From Pseudomonas grandcourensis (lineage in GTDB: Bacteria; Pseudomonadota; Gammaproteobacteria; Pseudomonadales; Pseudomonadaceae): a stretch of 64,000 bases of DNA. The stretch covers positions 4,936,501-5,000,500 of the forward strand of contig NZ_CP150919.1 in assembly GCF_039909015.1 (NCBI RefSeq). Direction: 5' to 3'. Numbering within the stretch: position 1 is the stretch's first letter; the number at the start of each line of letters is the position of its first letter. Shown one piece after another: positions 28,127 through 36,341 of this stretch. Below the pieces are notes generated by a model. It worked only from the letters and a program-made list of their open reading frames with translations, had not been told where the DNA came from and made no database searches. Both the position numbers and the translations under genes were made by a program.

Positions 28127-28371
28127 AAAAAAACATATAAAAGCTGACTAAAACAAAGTGAAAAACCTACAAACTACTTCCCTTTAAAGCACACCCGCAG
28201 GTTGGACTTTTTTCAACCTTCCTAATAAGAAACCTAGTTAATACGTAGTCCCATTCTTTTTAATCTGTAGGATTTTTCCTATATTGCTGCTACAGGTCGG
28301 TGAGTTCATGCGTCCCTTCAAGTATCTGAGCTATGGTGCGCGCTTTATTTGAGCTCGCATGGGACTTGATT

Positions 28372-28710
28372 ATGAACTCCGTTTTTATTGTCGATGATCA
28401 CCCGGTTATCCGCCTTGCCGTTCGAATGTTACTGGAACATGAAGGTTACAAAGTCGTCGGCGAAACTGACAATGGGGTCGACGCCATGCAAATGGTTCGC
28501 GAATGCATGCCGGACCTAGTCATTCTCGACATCAGCATTCCAAAACTGGATGGCCTGGAAGTGCTATCCCGATTCAACGCAATGAACACCCCTCTTAAGA
28601 CTCTGGTACTGACAGCACAATGCCCGACACTTTTCGGTATTCGTTGCATGCAATCGGGCGCATCGGGCTATGTCTGTAAACAAGAGGCGGTCATTTTCAA
28701 GATAAATTAA
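28372..28710 (+). pseudogene. Response regulator missing its DNA-binding domain
   Basis: The receiver starts SVFIVDDHPVIRLAVRMLL, has the phospho-Asp in DLVILDISIPKLDGLEV and ends at SGASGYVCKQEAV, then stops at FKIN. Relatives of this type (BvgA/EvgA-like) continue into a LuxR helix-turn-helix. Here the sequence turns AT-rich and non-coding after about 28690, and the missing half is not found on the far side of the island. It looks truncated by the island's arrival. Confidence 0.7.
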
Positions 28711-28938
28711 AATTTTTCAGGAATATTCAATTGTAAACATCTAGGATCGAGCCAAGCCACAGTCCTTTTGGCGGAACTCCATTTACCGGTTTGCGCGTTG
28801 GGTGGCTCGTTGGCTGGGCCCCGCACCAACACTACCCTATCCGCACTCTCTGATCCCCTCGTGCAATCCGAGCATAGCTCTCCGCATCCAGCAACTGCTT
28901 TAAGCCGCTCACTCCTGGTCAAGATGGCTAGGGGTGCA
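28711..28938. other. Island-edge sequence without a supported gene
   Basis: Between the broken regulator and the first repeat array there is no frame with a convincing start. The composition differs from the flanking core genes. It may contain worn-out mobile DNA. Confidence 0.4.
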
Positions 28939-29503
28939 GGTAAAATCCGTTGTAAATGGCTGGTTAGGTCCGTTGCAAATGAGTGGTCAAGTCAGTGCAA
29001 TTGTCCAGGTGTCAGCGGATCTGGAGAAGTGGCTCCAGCCAGCGGCGAGTTCAGCTAGTCTTCCGGCACCAGTTATTCAAGGACGACACCCATGCCAGAT
29101 AACTCTGAAGCCAACATAGCCACAGCGGACGCTCTCACACTACTCCTGCACAACCAGCACGCGATATGTGCGGCCATTGAAGAGGTAACCAAGTGGCTCT
29201 CTGAGAATGGAGTGGGGAGTGTTTCCGCTAACGCGATGGGAGCCATGGAAACGCTGGACAAGAATGCACGAGCCATCACCGATGCAATTATGCGGCTACG
29301 CCTTTCATGAGCATCATCTAATGCCCGATGCTCCTCTTAAATGAACAAATCCCGATTTAATGCGGGAAAAATGGGATTTTTTGGAGAGTGGGGAATTTCA
29401 TTCCCCTTGACCAACCATTTGCATTGCCACTGACCAGCTAATTGCATTCGAATTGACCAGTAATCGCCATCGTGACGACCGACAGAGAACGACCCAAAGC
29501 AGC
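28939..29503. mobile_element. Mini-element A: inverted arrays of TGGTCA/ATGCAA repeats, no transposase
   Basis: The left end has three direct units of about 21-23 bp (TGGTTAGGTCCGTTGCAAAT, TGGTCAAGTCAGTGCAATTG and a worn one). The right end has the same type of unit in inverse orientation (TGCATTCGAATTGACCAG, TTGCATTGCCACTGACCAGC), then the conserved GACCGACAGAGAACGACCC. Between them is one small ORF and no transposase. Several ordered repeats at each end recall IS21-family termini; that link is from memory. Confidence 0.6.
29092..29310 (+). CDS. Small hypothetical protein inside mini-element A
   Basis: A 72-residue helical protein (TADALTLLLHNQHAICAAIE, then a GVGSVSANAMGAMETL stretch). AAGGACG lies before the ATG. 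It is the only apparent cargo of the element. The size and helical character recall the three ORFs of mini-element B, but I see no clear shared motif. Function unknown. Confidence 0.6.
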   Translation: MPDNSEANIATADALTLLLHNQHAICAAIEEVTKWLSENGVGSVSANAMGAMETLDKNARAITDAIMRLRLS

Positions 29504-29558
29504 CTGTCGTGCCCTCGCTTGTTCGTGGAGCTGCATGTGGATGGGGTAGCGTTTGAAT

Positions 29559-29580
29559 CCATCCTCTCTGGGGGGATATG
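29559..29580. promoter_or_regulatory. RcnR/NreA-type G-tract operator upstream of nreA
   Basis: CCATCCTCTCTGGGGGGATA (29559-29578): a run of G with an ATCC/GGAT dyad, 20 bases before the repressor start. It matches the site at 31336-31354 before the exporter. RcnR-like repressors bind G/C tracts with inverted flanks. Confidence 0.55.
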
Positions 29581-29599
29581 ATTTGCGCAATCACTTACG

Positions 29600-29908
29600 A
29601 TGAAGACTCAAGATATGAGCAACCACGAACATCCGCATCCCCATACTCACCAAAGTCACGAGGCGATCATCAAGCGCCTCAAGCGGGCGGATGGCCATTT
29701 ACGCGGCATCATCACCATGATTGAAGAAGGTCGGCAGTGCGTCGACATTGCTCAGCAGCTGCATGCCGTCGAAAAAGCGGTGTGCCAAGCCAAACGCACG
29801 CTTATCCAGGATCACATTGATCATTGCCTGGAAGACACCGTCTCTGCATTGAACAATGGCGAGCGCGCGCCACTGGAAGCCTTCAAACAAATCACCAAGT
29901 ACCTCTAA
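29600..29908 (+). CDS. CsoR/RcnR-family metal-sensing repressor, NreA-like
   Basis: A 102-residue DUF156 helical repressor with a His-rich N-terminus (HEHPHPHTHQSH). The fold signature is IIKRLKRADGHLRGI, ligands are likely Cys in GRQCVDIAQQLHAVEKAVC and His in IQDHIDHCL. The extended His region is typical of Ni/Co sensors such as NreA and DmeR. Downstream, in the opposite strand, is an MFS exporter with a His-rich tail. A second ATG lies at 29615. Confidence 0.82.
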   Translation: MKTQDMSNHEHPHPHTHQSHEAIIKRLKRADGHLRGIITMIEEGRQCVDIAQQLHAVEKAVCQAKRTLIQDHIDHCLEDTVSALNNGERAPLEAFKQITKYL

Positions 29909-29944
29909 GCGACCTTCCTTAAAGACCTGCGGCTTCGTGGGATC

Positions 29945-31253
29945 TCAGTTCGGCCATTTCCGATGCTGGTCGTCGATCACATAAGGGTGTTCGTGATCCG
30001 TACCCTCTTCGCCGTTGAAGTGCGTGTGATTGTCCGGCAGATTCTCATGGGTGTGCTTGATCGACTCAAGGTCATGAGCCGGACGCCAGATCATGATGCT
30101 GACTACCAGTGCACTACCTGCCACCACAGCGAGCCCAACAAACGACGCCGTGAGGCTGATGTTGGCACCCAGCCATCCCGCCAAGGGGTAAGTAATCAAC
30201 CAGCAGGCATGGGATAGAGCAAATTGTGCGGCAAACAAGGCCGGGCGATCTTCGGCATGTGCCGAGCGACGGAGCAGCCGACCGCTCGGGGTCTGTGCCA
30301 GGGAATAACCCACGCCGAGTACCATCCACAGCGGCAACAGGAAGTTGTAGGTGGTCAGGTTGATACCAACAGCCAAGCCTGCGACCAGTATCCCTCCGCC
30401 AAACAGCATGGCTGTTCGGTCCTTGATGTCTTTCAACAGCCGAGGCAAGGCCAAAGCCGCGATCATCGAGCCGCCGCCAAACGCGGCCAGCGCCAATGCC
30501 GTAGAACTCTGCGGCAGGGCGAAGCGGGATTGTACCAGCACCACTGTGTTGACGATAACCATGGCACTGGCCGCCGCCACTGTCAGGTTAAGAGCCAGCA
30601 GCCCTCGCAGCCGGGGCGTGGCCAGGAATATGCGCATGCCGCGGGTGGTTCGTTCGTAGATGCTGCGTCGCGGTGTTTTCTTCGCCTTTGGCAGTAGCAC
30701 TGGCCGCTGAGGCAAGGAAACCAATGACCGTGCCTGCGAACAGGTTGTGGAAGCTGATCACCGTCAGCAACGTCGCTGCGAGCATCGGACTGGCGACGCT
30801 TTCGAGGTCGTAAGCCAGACGCGAAAGCGACAAGGCACGAGTGTAGTCGTCTTCATCCGGCAGGATGTCAGGGATGGTCGCCTGGAACGTCGGGGTGAAC
30901 GCCGCCGAGGCCGACTGAAGGACGAAAATCAGCACATAAATTTGCCAGACCTCGGTCACGAACGGCAGAGCCAACGCGACCAAGGCTCGTACTAAATCCA
31001 GCGAAACCAGCATGGCTCGGCGAGGCAGACGCTCTGAAAAAGCCGCTGCAATCGGCGCAACGCCTATGTAGGCCGTCATTTTGATCGCCAATGCTGTGCC
31101 AAGGACAGCGCCCGCTTGGGCGCCCGCAAGGTCGAACGCTAGCAGGCCCAATGCGACCGTAGCGAGTCCCGTCCCGACGAGCGCAATCACTTGGGCCAGA
31201 AAGAGATGACGGTAGGTTCGGTTGGACAGGATTTTCAGCATGAGAAATCTCAA
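29945..31253 (-). pseudogene. MFS metal exporter, NreB-like, frameshifted
   Basis: Two reading frames together make one major-facilitator protein. The first (31253-30588) gives the N-terminal six helices (LSNRTYRHLFLAQVIALVG, GFLASAASATA). The second (30724-29945) continues from KAKKTPRRSIYERTTRG through six more helices to a His-rich tail (HTHENLPDNHTHFNGEE, DHEHPY). The shift falls at about 30680-30700, near GCCAAAGGCGAAGAAAAC. NreB nickel exporters have this layout. Sequencing error, a real lesion or programmed shifting are all possible. Confidence 0.75.
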
Positions 31254-31549
31254 ATGGAAAGACGCGTGCCCATCTGGTTGTCGAGCATTTATCGAAGAAA
31301 GAGACTGATGAGCTTATCGTTTGCAGATGATTTTGCATCCCCCCCAGGGGGATGTTAGACCATCCTAAACCAGAGGCAGGGACAGCTCAAGAAATAGGCG
31401 CTTAGCCTACTTTCCATTACCTCCATGGCGGCCTCCGCGCACAGCGGCGGTACTGATGCAAAAGGTTGCCGTCACAACCGTAAACGAACGACTGCCACTA
31501 AACGGCAAAAGCCCAGCGCTAGGCTGGGCTTCAGTGCGAGCTTGTCTCT
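31254..31549. promoter_or_regulatory. Leader of the metal exporter with G-tract operator
   Basis: CATCCCCCCCAGGGGGATG (31336-31354) is a dyad of the RcnR/CsoR G/C-tract kind, 83 bases before the exporter start. Its partner is the site before the repressor at 29559. Between 31380 and 31549 I see no gene, only the 3' end of the chromate cluster. Confidence 0.55.
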
Positions 31550-32002
31550 TTACACTTGAGGAGGCCAGTTATGCGATTCACCTTGGCATTCCTTGCACCA
31601 GGCATAGAGCGCGTCGTACATGACCAGACCGTGCGCCAGCATTTCGTGATCGTCCGAAAAACGCTGCGACAGTCCCAGCGAAATCGCGTATAGCCCAGCC
31701 GATTGAGGCGTTAGATCCAGGCGGGAGGTATCTGCCCCGCGCACGATTTTCGCCAACTGCTGCAAAGCGGGCTCGCTGAGCTGGTACTTCTTCAGGAACG
31801 CATCGAAGCTGCACAGCTCGCCCTCATGAGTCAGTTCTACGCCGGGAATATCGTAGGGTGCAGCCTCTTTCTCCGCCGCTAAACGCAACACGTCACCACT
31901 GGGCACGTAAAAAAACTCGGGCTGCGGATCGATAAAGCGAGCGATCAGCCAGGGACAGGCGATGCGGTCAATCTTGGGCCGTTCACGGGTAATCCACTTC
32001 AT
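31550..32002 (-). CDS. ChrB C-terminal-domain protein (chromate resistance)
   Basis: A 150-residue protein equal to the second half of ChrB: IDRIACPWLIARFIDPQPEF, GVELTHEGELCSFDAF and a helical end. The same motif occurs in the full ChrB upstream (VDRLACAWLIRRFIDP). It is the third gene of the chr unit, 83 bases after chrA. It may be a stand-alone ChrB-domain protein, with chromate sensing or reduction proposed for the domain. Confidence 0.85.
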   Translation of the reverse strand: MKWITRERPKIDRIACPWLIARFIDPQPEFFYVPSGDVLRLAAEKEAAPYDIPGVELTHEGELCSFDAFLKKYQLSEPALQQLAKIVRGADTSRLDLTPQSAGLYAISLGLSQRFSDDHEMLAHGLVMYDALYAWCKECQGESHNWPPQV

Positions 32003-32085
32003 GGAACACCTCCTGCCTAGCTCGGTAGGCTGGGTGATCTGGCGGGCCCGGTGCCCGCCAAAGACTGTTGATTCACTCGTGCGGT

Positions 32086-33444
32086 CTAGCGCAGCAGATG
32101 CACGGCCAAACCGACGAGCGCGCAGGCCATCAGCACCTGGATGACGCCCCGTTTGAAGCGGAACAAGGCAATTGCCGCTGCAATGGCAATCAGTGCGGAG
32201 GACCAGTCAAGGTTGCCGCTGAAACCCTTAGGCCAAAGTACGTGATAGCCGAAGAAACACGCCAGATTGAGGATAACCCCAACGACGGCGGCGGTGATGG
32301 CGGTAAGCGGTGCCGTGAACTTGAGTTCGTTGTGGGTCGACTCCACCAGCGGGCCGCCCGCGAGGATGAACAAAAATGAGGGCAGGAAGGTGAACCATGT
32401 CACCAGGGTGGCGGCCACAGCTCCGGCCAGAAACACCTGATCAGCCCCAAACACTTGCGAGACATAGGCCCCGACGAAGCCGACGAAAGCCACCACCATG
32501 ATCAGTGGCCCTGGTGTGGTTTCCCCTAGAGCCAGCCCGTCAATCATCTGTGTCGGGGTCAGCCAGCTATAGTGACCGACAGCGCCTTGATACACATACG
32601 GCAGCACGGCGTAGGCACCACCAAAGGTCAGTAACGCCGCCTTGGTAAAGAACCATCCCATTTGGGTCAAGGTGCCTTCCCAACCAAAGAGCGCGGTCAG
32701 AACTCCCATCGGCAAAGCCCATAACACGGCGCCGATCAGTGCGAGCGAGGCCAATTTCAACCAGCTGAATCGGGCATGGTCAGGGGACGGAGTATCGTCA
32801 TCGATCAAGGCTAGGCCGAAGGACTTTTTAGCGGCGCTATGCCCACCGGTTCTGAACTTCTCGGGCGCCAGACGCCCCCCAAAATAGCCAATCAACGCTG
32901 CTCCTAAAACGATCAGCGGGAACGGAACATTGAAAGCAAAGATCGCGGTAAATGACGCCGCCGCTATCGTCCACAGCCAATTATTCTTCAATGCCCGAGA
33001 ACCGATCCTATGCGCGGCCTGCACCACGATGGCTGTCACGGCGGGCTTGATGCCATAGAAGAGTCCGGCCACTACGGGTACTTCGCCGAACGCGATGTAC
33101 ATCCACGACAGCGCGATCAGGATGAAGAGCGAGGGCAGCACAAAGAGCACCCCGGCGATCACTCCTCCCCAGGTTCGATGCATCAGCCAACCGATGTAAG
33201 TAGCCAATTGCTGAGCCTCTGGCCCAGGCAGCAACATGCAGTAGTTGAGGGCGTGCAGAAAGCGTCGTTCGGAGATCCAGCGCCGACGCTCCACCAGTTC
33301 CTGGTGCATGATCGATATCTGTCCAGCTGGCCCGCCAAAGCTAATGAAACCCAGCTTCAACCAGAACCAGAAAGCCTCACGCAAACTGATCGGCTTTGGC
33401 CTCGACAATTCCTCTGCAACCGCTGGTGCGAAAACCTTATTCAT
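32086..33444 (-). CDS. chrA: Chromate efflux transporter ChrA
   Basis: A 452-residue CHR-family transporter built of two homologous halves, each opening with the same type of motif: LGFISFGGPAGQISIMHQEL in the first and KAALLTFGGAYAVLPYVYQG in the second. There are ten to twelve membrane helices. It exports chromate in exchange for sulfate-like ions. Its first codons overlap the end of chrB by eight bases, so translation is probably coupled. Confidence 0.93.
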   Translation of the reverse strand: MNKVFAPAVAEELSRPKPISLREAFWFWLKLGFISFGGPAGQISIMHQELVERRRWISERRFLHALNYCMLLPGPEAQQLATYIGWLMHRTWGGVIAGVLFVLPSLFILIALSWMYIAFGEVPVVAGLFYGIKPAVTAIVVQAAHRIGSRALKNNWLWTIAAASFTAIFAFNVPFPLIVLGAALIGYFGGRLAPEKFRTGGHSAAKKSFGLALIDDDTPSPDHARFSWLKLASLALIGAVLWALPMGVLTALFGWEGTLTQMGWFFTKAALLTFGGAYAVLPYVYQGAVGHYSWLTPTQMIDGLALGETTPGPLIMVVAFVGFVGAYVSQVFGADQVFLAGAVAATLVTWFTFLPSFLFILAGGPLVESTHNELKFTAPLTAITAAVVGVILNLACFFGYHVLWPKGFSGNLDWSSALIAIAAAIALFRFKRGVIQVLMACALVGLAVHLLR

Positions 33445-34381
33445 TGGGTTTCTCCTCTTTTACAAACCCGGCGAGCAGGCCGTCGAAGATGGCGCTCGCG
33501 GCAGCCAGCAGATGGTCGTCGTGGGTAATGGTTTCGCGTAGACCAGCCAGTACACGTTCGATGCCAGCAGCCTCCACCGGCTGAATGCCCCCGATATCGA
33601 GGTAGTGCACCAGTGCGGCAATCCGGTTTAGGCCTGGTTCCTGGAGTTCAAAGCTGGCTTGCAAGGTTTCGAAGGTCACGCGGTTGCCGACATGACTGAA
33701 GGTCGCATCATCGAAGTCAAAACCCAGTGCATCTAGCGGGCAGTCCTGTGGTGTGTTCAGCCAGAGGATCTGAGCGAGGGGATCTATGAAGCGGCGAATT
33801 AACCAGGCACACGCCAGTCGGTCGACCCAGGGACGTTTACGTGTTGCCCAGATACGGCCCTGATAATCGCCGAGATTGAGTGCCGTTATTGGCTGGTTGC
33901 TGCTATGAGGCTCATCCGGCGACAGGGCTCTACTGACCGCAGTCTCTAGCTCCTGCAACGCCGAATCGATCTGCTGTTTCGGCTTGCCTGGGAAGTAATC
34001 GATGCTGACCAGTTGATCGTAGGCTTTGCGCAGCTTACGAATTTGTTTGGTCGTCGCTAGAGCATTTTCAGTATTCAGCTGTCCACGGCATTCTTCGATC
34101 TCTGCACCAAGCTTGCCGTAGTCATCGCTACGGTCGAACAACTCGACGAAGCGCTTACCTCCAGGGTCGACAACCGGCAGAACGTAGGCAGTGCCATTGA
34201 TGGCGAGGATATCGCGCTCGACAGACGTCAGTGCTTCACGGCAGGCGCCAGTGTCTGGCAGCAGATACGCACCATCGCGCAGAACCGCAGCACCCGAAGC
34301 TTTCAGGGCACGCCAAGCTCGCATGCGTTCGGTGGCATTGGCAGTGGGTAAGCCAAGAATCAGAGCTAGCCAATTATTCAT
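33437..34381 (-). CDS. chrB: Chromate-sensing regulator ChrB
   Basis: A 314-residue protein with an N-terminal winged-helix-like region (about 1-100, WLALILGLPTANATERMRAW) and the C-terminal ChrB domain (WVDRLACAWLIRRFIDPLAQ). ChrB represses or senses chromate for chrA in Cupriavidus and Ochrobactrum. First gene of the leftward chrB-chrA-chrB' unit. Confidence 0.9.
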   Translation of the reverse strand: MNNWLALILGLPTANATERMRAWRALKASGAAVLRDGAYLLPDTGACREALTSVERDILAINGTAYVLPVVDPGGKRFVELFDRSDDYGKLGAEIEECRGQLNTENALATTKQIRKLRKAYDQLVSIDYFPGKPKQQIDSALQELETAVSRALSPDEPHSSNQPITALNLGDYQGRIWATRKRPWVDRLACAWLIRRFIDPLAQILWLNTPQDCPLDALGFDFDDATFSHVGNRVTFETLQASFELQEPGLNRIAALVHYLDIGGIQPVEAAGIERVLAGLRETITHDDHLLAAASAIFDGLLAGFVKEEKPNE

Positions 34382-34596
34382 GTAGAGTTAGCTATATAAT
34401 TTGTAGTAAGAATTACATTACCTTTGATCTTGGCGTTTGGAAAGCCGCGCCTCGAAACTAGGGTTTTGGTGAGTCCGAGCGGAGAGAGGCGTGGCCGTGT
34501 GCAAGCAGGGGCATTAGGTGCTGTGCGATGTGGAGAGCGACACAAAGGCTTCTTTCATGCGCTTTAGACTTTAAAGGTGAAGGGCCGCTTTTGGCC
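34382..34596. other. Promoter region of the chr unit
   Basis: An AT-rich stretch, 34382-34420 (TTAGCTATATAATTTGTAG), lies just before chrB and should hold its promoter. The rest (34421-34596) holds no supported gene. Confidence 0.5.
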
Positions 34597-34756
34597 GAGG
34601 GTGTGTAAAAACGTTTTTGAGCGCGACAGGTACTCAAAACCGGACTGGAAATCGCGCGTCTACGCGAAATCCACATCTGCTGACGTGCCGATAAATTTCA
34701 GATTTAACGTAGACGCGCACACTTCAATTTTGGCGAAGCGTTTTTACACACTCTGG
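34597..34756. mobile_element. Small MITE-like element with GTGTGTAAAAACG ends
   Basis: GAGGGTGTGTAAAAACGTTT at 34597-34616 is mirrored by AAGCGTTTTTACACACTCTG at 34736-34755; about 17 of 20 bases agree. Inside is a second pair, GCGCGTCTACG and CGTAGACGCGC. It is 160 bp with no room for a transposase. Its right end touches the left end of the next element. Confidence 0.55.
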
Positions 34757-34884
34757 GCCGTTCCCTGCCGATCATGGTTACAAAGCGTGCTGGTCAAATC
34801 CGATGCAATCGGTGGTCAGAACGAATGCAAATGACTGGTCAGGTCGAATGCAAGCGGGTGATCAAGTAGAGTGCAATTTCGCAG
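34756..34884 (+). repeat. Left 129-bp inverted repeat of mini-element B
   Basis: It begins GGCCGTTCCCTGCCGATCAT and ends GAGTGCAATTTCGCAG, with four TGGTCA...ATGCAA units between. The first bases overlap the MITE end. Its partner is at 36117-36245. Confidence 0.85.
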
Positions 34885-34927
34885 CTGAATATCGGATTAG
34901 TGTTGTGGGGACTTGTAAGGGGTGATG

Positions 34928-35179
34928 ATGGGGCTCAACAAACCAGTGCAGGACCTGAAGCGCGATCTGCAGGGTGTCGCCTCTGATCTGAAGTGGTCGG
35001 CCGTGGAGTTAGTTCGGATTGCCGAGCGGCTAAGCCACGCAGGTAATGGACCAGACGCTGAGGCGCTTCGAAGGATGATCACAATCTTCCAGCAAGGTGA
35101 GAATCGGTTAGATGGCTGGATTAAAGAAATCGGTGCAGGTCAGGTAGTCCGGCCGGCGAAGGCAGACCACTGCCAATGA
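34928..35179 (+). CDS. Small helical ORF 1 of mini-element B
   Basis: An 83- to 85-residue protein (ATGs at 34922, 34925 and 34928). It has the repeated pattern LNKPVQDLKRDLQGVASDL, AVELVRIAERLS and ends GWIKEIGAGQVVRPAKA. The next ORF opens LNKPNQELRRDLKAAAYSL and ends VKAGRIVRKAE, so the two are clear paralogues in tandem. No family recognised. Confidence 0.7.
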   Translation: MGLNKPVQDLKRDLQGVASDLKWSAVELVRIAERLSHAGNGPDAEALRRMITIFQQGENRLDGWIKEIGAGQVVRPAKADHCQ

Positions 35180-35207
35180 TCGCGGAAGGGATTGGCAGGA
35201 GGTTGTC

Positions 35208-35432
35208 ATGGCACTTAACAAACCCAATCAAGAGTTACGCCGCGACTTGAAAGCCGCTGCATATTCCCTCGAAGAAGCTGCCCTGGAAATGTTCAGGCTT
35301 GCAAAACAGCGCGGGGATACAGAGCTTCTGGAGGCAATGGAGACGATCGAAAAGCTGCATGAGCAAGCTGATCGGCTGACTGCTTACACAGATGAGGTGA
35401 AGGCGGGAAGGATTGTCCGGAAGGCTGAATAG
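35208..35432 (+). CDS. Small helical ORF 2 of mini-element B
   Basis: A 74-residue paralogue of ORF 1: the same LNKPNQELRRDL start, ALEMFRLAKQ centre and KAGRIVRK end, seven residues shorter in the middle. AGGAGG stands eight bases before the ATG, the best ribosome site in the element. No cysteine, signal or membrane segment. Confidence 0.72.
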   Translation: MALNKPNQELRRDLKAAAYSLEEAALEMFRLAKQRGDTELLEAMETIEKLHEQADRLTAYTDEVKAGRIVRKAE

Positions 35433-35500
35433 CCATGCGTCTGGCGGGCGTATTCGCGCTAGATCTGAAATACAAGCAATGCCCTGTAAACGGTTACTCA

Positions 35501-35704
35501 ATGAAGAAGAAGCTGACGGACAGTAAAGCAGCAGTGACTGCTGCTGAAATTGAGCGTTCTATCCAAGCCCTGAACAAAATGGCTGAACGCCTATGGGGGG
35601 ATGGCCGGGAAGCCGAGGCGAAAGCTCTCCTCGATGCCTTGGACGCATTAAACCGGGCGCTTGATCGGATCAGGATTGGAGAGTGTCGCAGGGTTCTCCA
35701 TTGA
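35501..35704 (+). CDS. Small helical ORF 3 of mini-element B
   Basis: A 67-residue protein from the ATG at 35501 (or 89 residues from 35435, three bases after ORF 2, where GGAAGG offers a ribosome site). It is a charged helical protein (IERSIQALNKMAERLWG, ALLDALDALNRALDRIRIG) with the same general size and an IRIG-type end as the first two. Divergent paralogy is likely but not certain. Confidence 0.6.
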   Translation: MKKKLTDSKAAVTAAEIERSIQALNKMAERLWGDGREAEAKALLDALDALNRALDRIRIGECRRVLH

Positions 35705-35828
35705 ACGGCACAAACTAGCTGGCGGGTTATGAAGGCGAGAAGAAGTGTGCGGGGGAAGGCGGAGTAGGCGCGTGGTATGACGGCGAGATGTTGTAGCGGC
35801 TTGGCGGTCGTACCGATGTAACTCAAAT

Positions 35829-35847
35829 GCCCGGTCCAGAGCCGGGC
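35829..35847 (+). terminator. Hairpin 1 of mini-element B
   Basis: GCCCGGTCCAGAGCCGGGC folds as a 6-bp GC stem followed by TTCTCG. It lies after the third ORF. The T-tract is poor. Confidence 0.5.
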
Positions 35848-35931
35848 TTCTCGTATCTGCCCCTGTCATGCCTTCGTCACACCTACCAAGCACAATGCAG
35901 TCAGCCAAAGGGATTTGGCCCATCTACAGAG

Positions 35932-35957
35932 AGCCCGGCTAATGTGCCGGGCTTTTT
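35932..35957 (+). terminator. Intrinsic terminator in mini-element B
   Basis: AGCCCGGC, loop TAATGT, GCCGGGCT then TTTT: a strong stem with T-run. Confidence 0.8.
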
Positions 35958-36037
35958 CGTTTCTGCGACATGCTTTTCACCAATCGCTCACATGGTGGAG
36001 CGCAGATTAACCCTGCTCCTTTGAAGAATTCCCATTT

Positions 36038-36065
36038 GGCCCGCCCGCATGCGGGCCATTTTTTT
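36038..36065 (+). terminator. Third hairpin of mini-element B
   Basis: GGCCCGC, loop CCGCAT, GCGGGCC, then ATTTTTTT. It stands just before the right inverted repeat and may insulate flanking genes. Confidence 0.8.
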
Positions 36066-36116
36066 GGTCGCTGCCACGACTTCTACAAGAACTGGAGAAG
36101 CGACCATGTCAGATGA

Positions 36117-36245
36117 CTGCGAAATTGCACTCCACTTGACCACCCGCTTGCATTCGACCTGACCAGTCATTTGCATTCGTTCTGACCACCGATTGCATCG
36201 GATTTGACCAGCACGCTTTGTAACCATGATCGGCAGAGAACGGCC
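36117..36245 (-). repeat. Right 129-bp inverted repeat of mini-element B
   Basis: Reverse complement of 34756-34884 with about three mismatches. An ATG with a ribosome site at 36106 reads into it for 18 codons and stops, so it cuts off or starts a chance ORF. Confidence 0.85.
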
Positions 36246-36278
36246 AATAGCAGCCCTTCATGATCGGCTGCTATTGGC
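36243..36278. terminator. Perfect stem-loop at the element's right edge
   Basis: GCCAATAGCAGCC, ten-base loop, GGCTGCTATTGGC, then AAAAAGG. It overlaps the last bases of the right repeat. The motif GGCAGAGAACGGCCAATAGC also occurs at 61640, beside the IS66 fragment. Confidence 0.6.
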
Positions 36279-36341
36279 AAAAAGGCAGCACTAGCCGACA
36301 CCGACCTACGGCGAGTGTCAGCAATGGGCCGCAAGTTCGCG

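Larger units (their letters stand above)
34756..36245. mobile_element. Mini-element B: 129-bp inverted repeats with three small ORFs
   Basis: The two ends, 34756-34884 and 36117-36245, are inverted copies with about three differences over 129 bp. Each carries four ordered units such as TGGTCAGAACGAATGCAAAT and TGGTCAGGTCGAATGCAAGC, spaced 21-23 bp. The 1.2-kb interior holds three small helical ORFs and several hairpins but no transposase or integrase. It is probably mobilised in trans by a relative with the same ends. Confidence 0.75.

Noticed and set aside
28707..28922. 71-codon - strand frame at the island edge
   Set aside because: No ribosome site, no recognisable family, and it sits in sequence that looks like worn mobile DNA.
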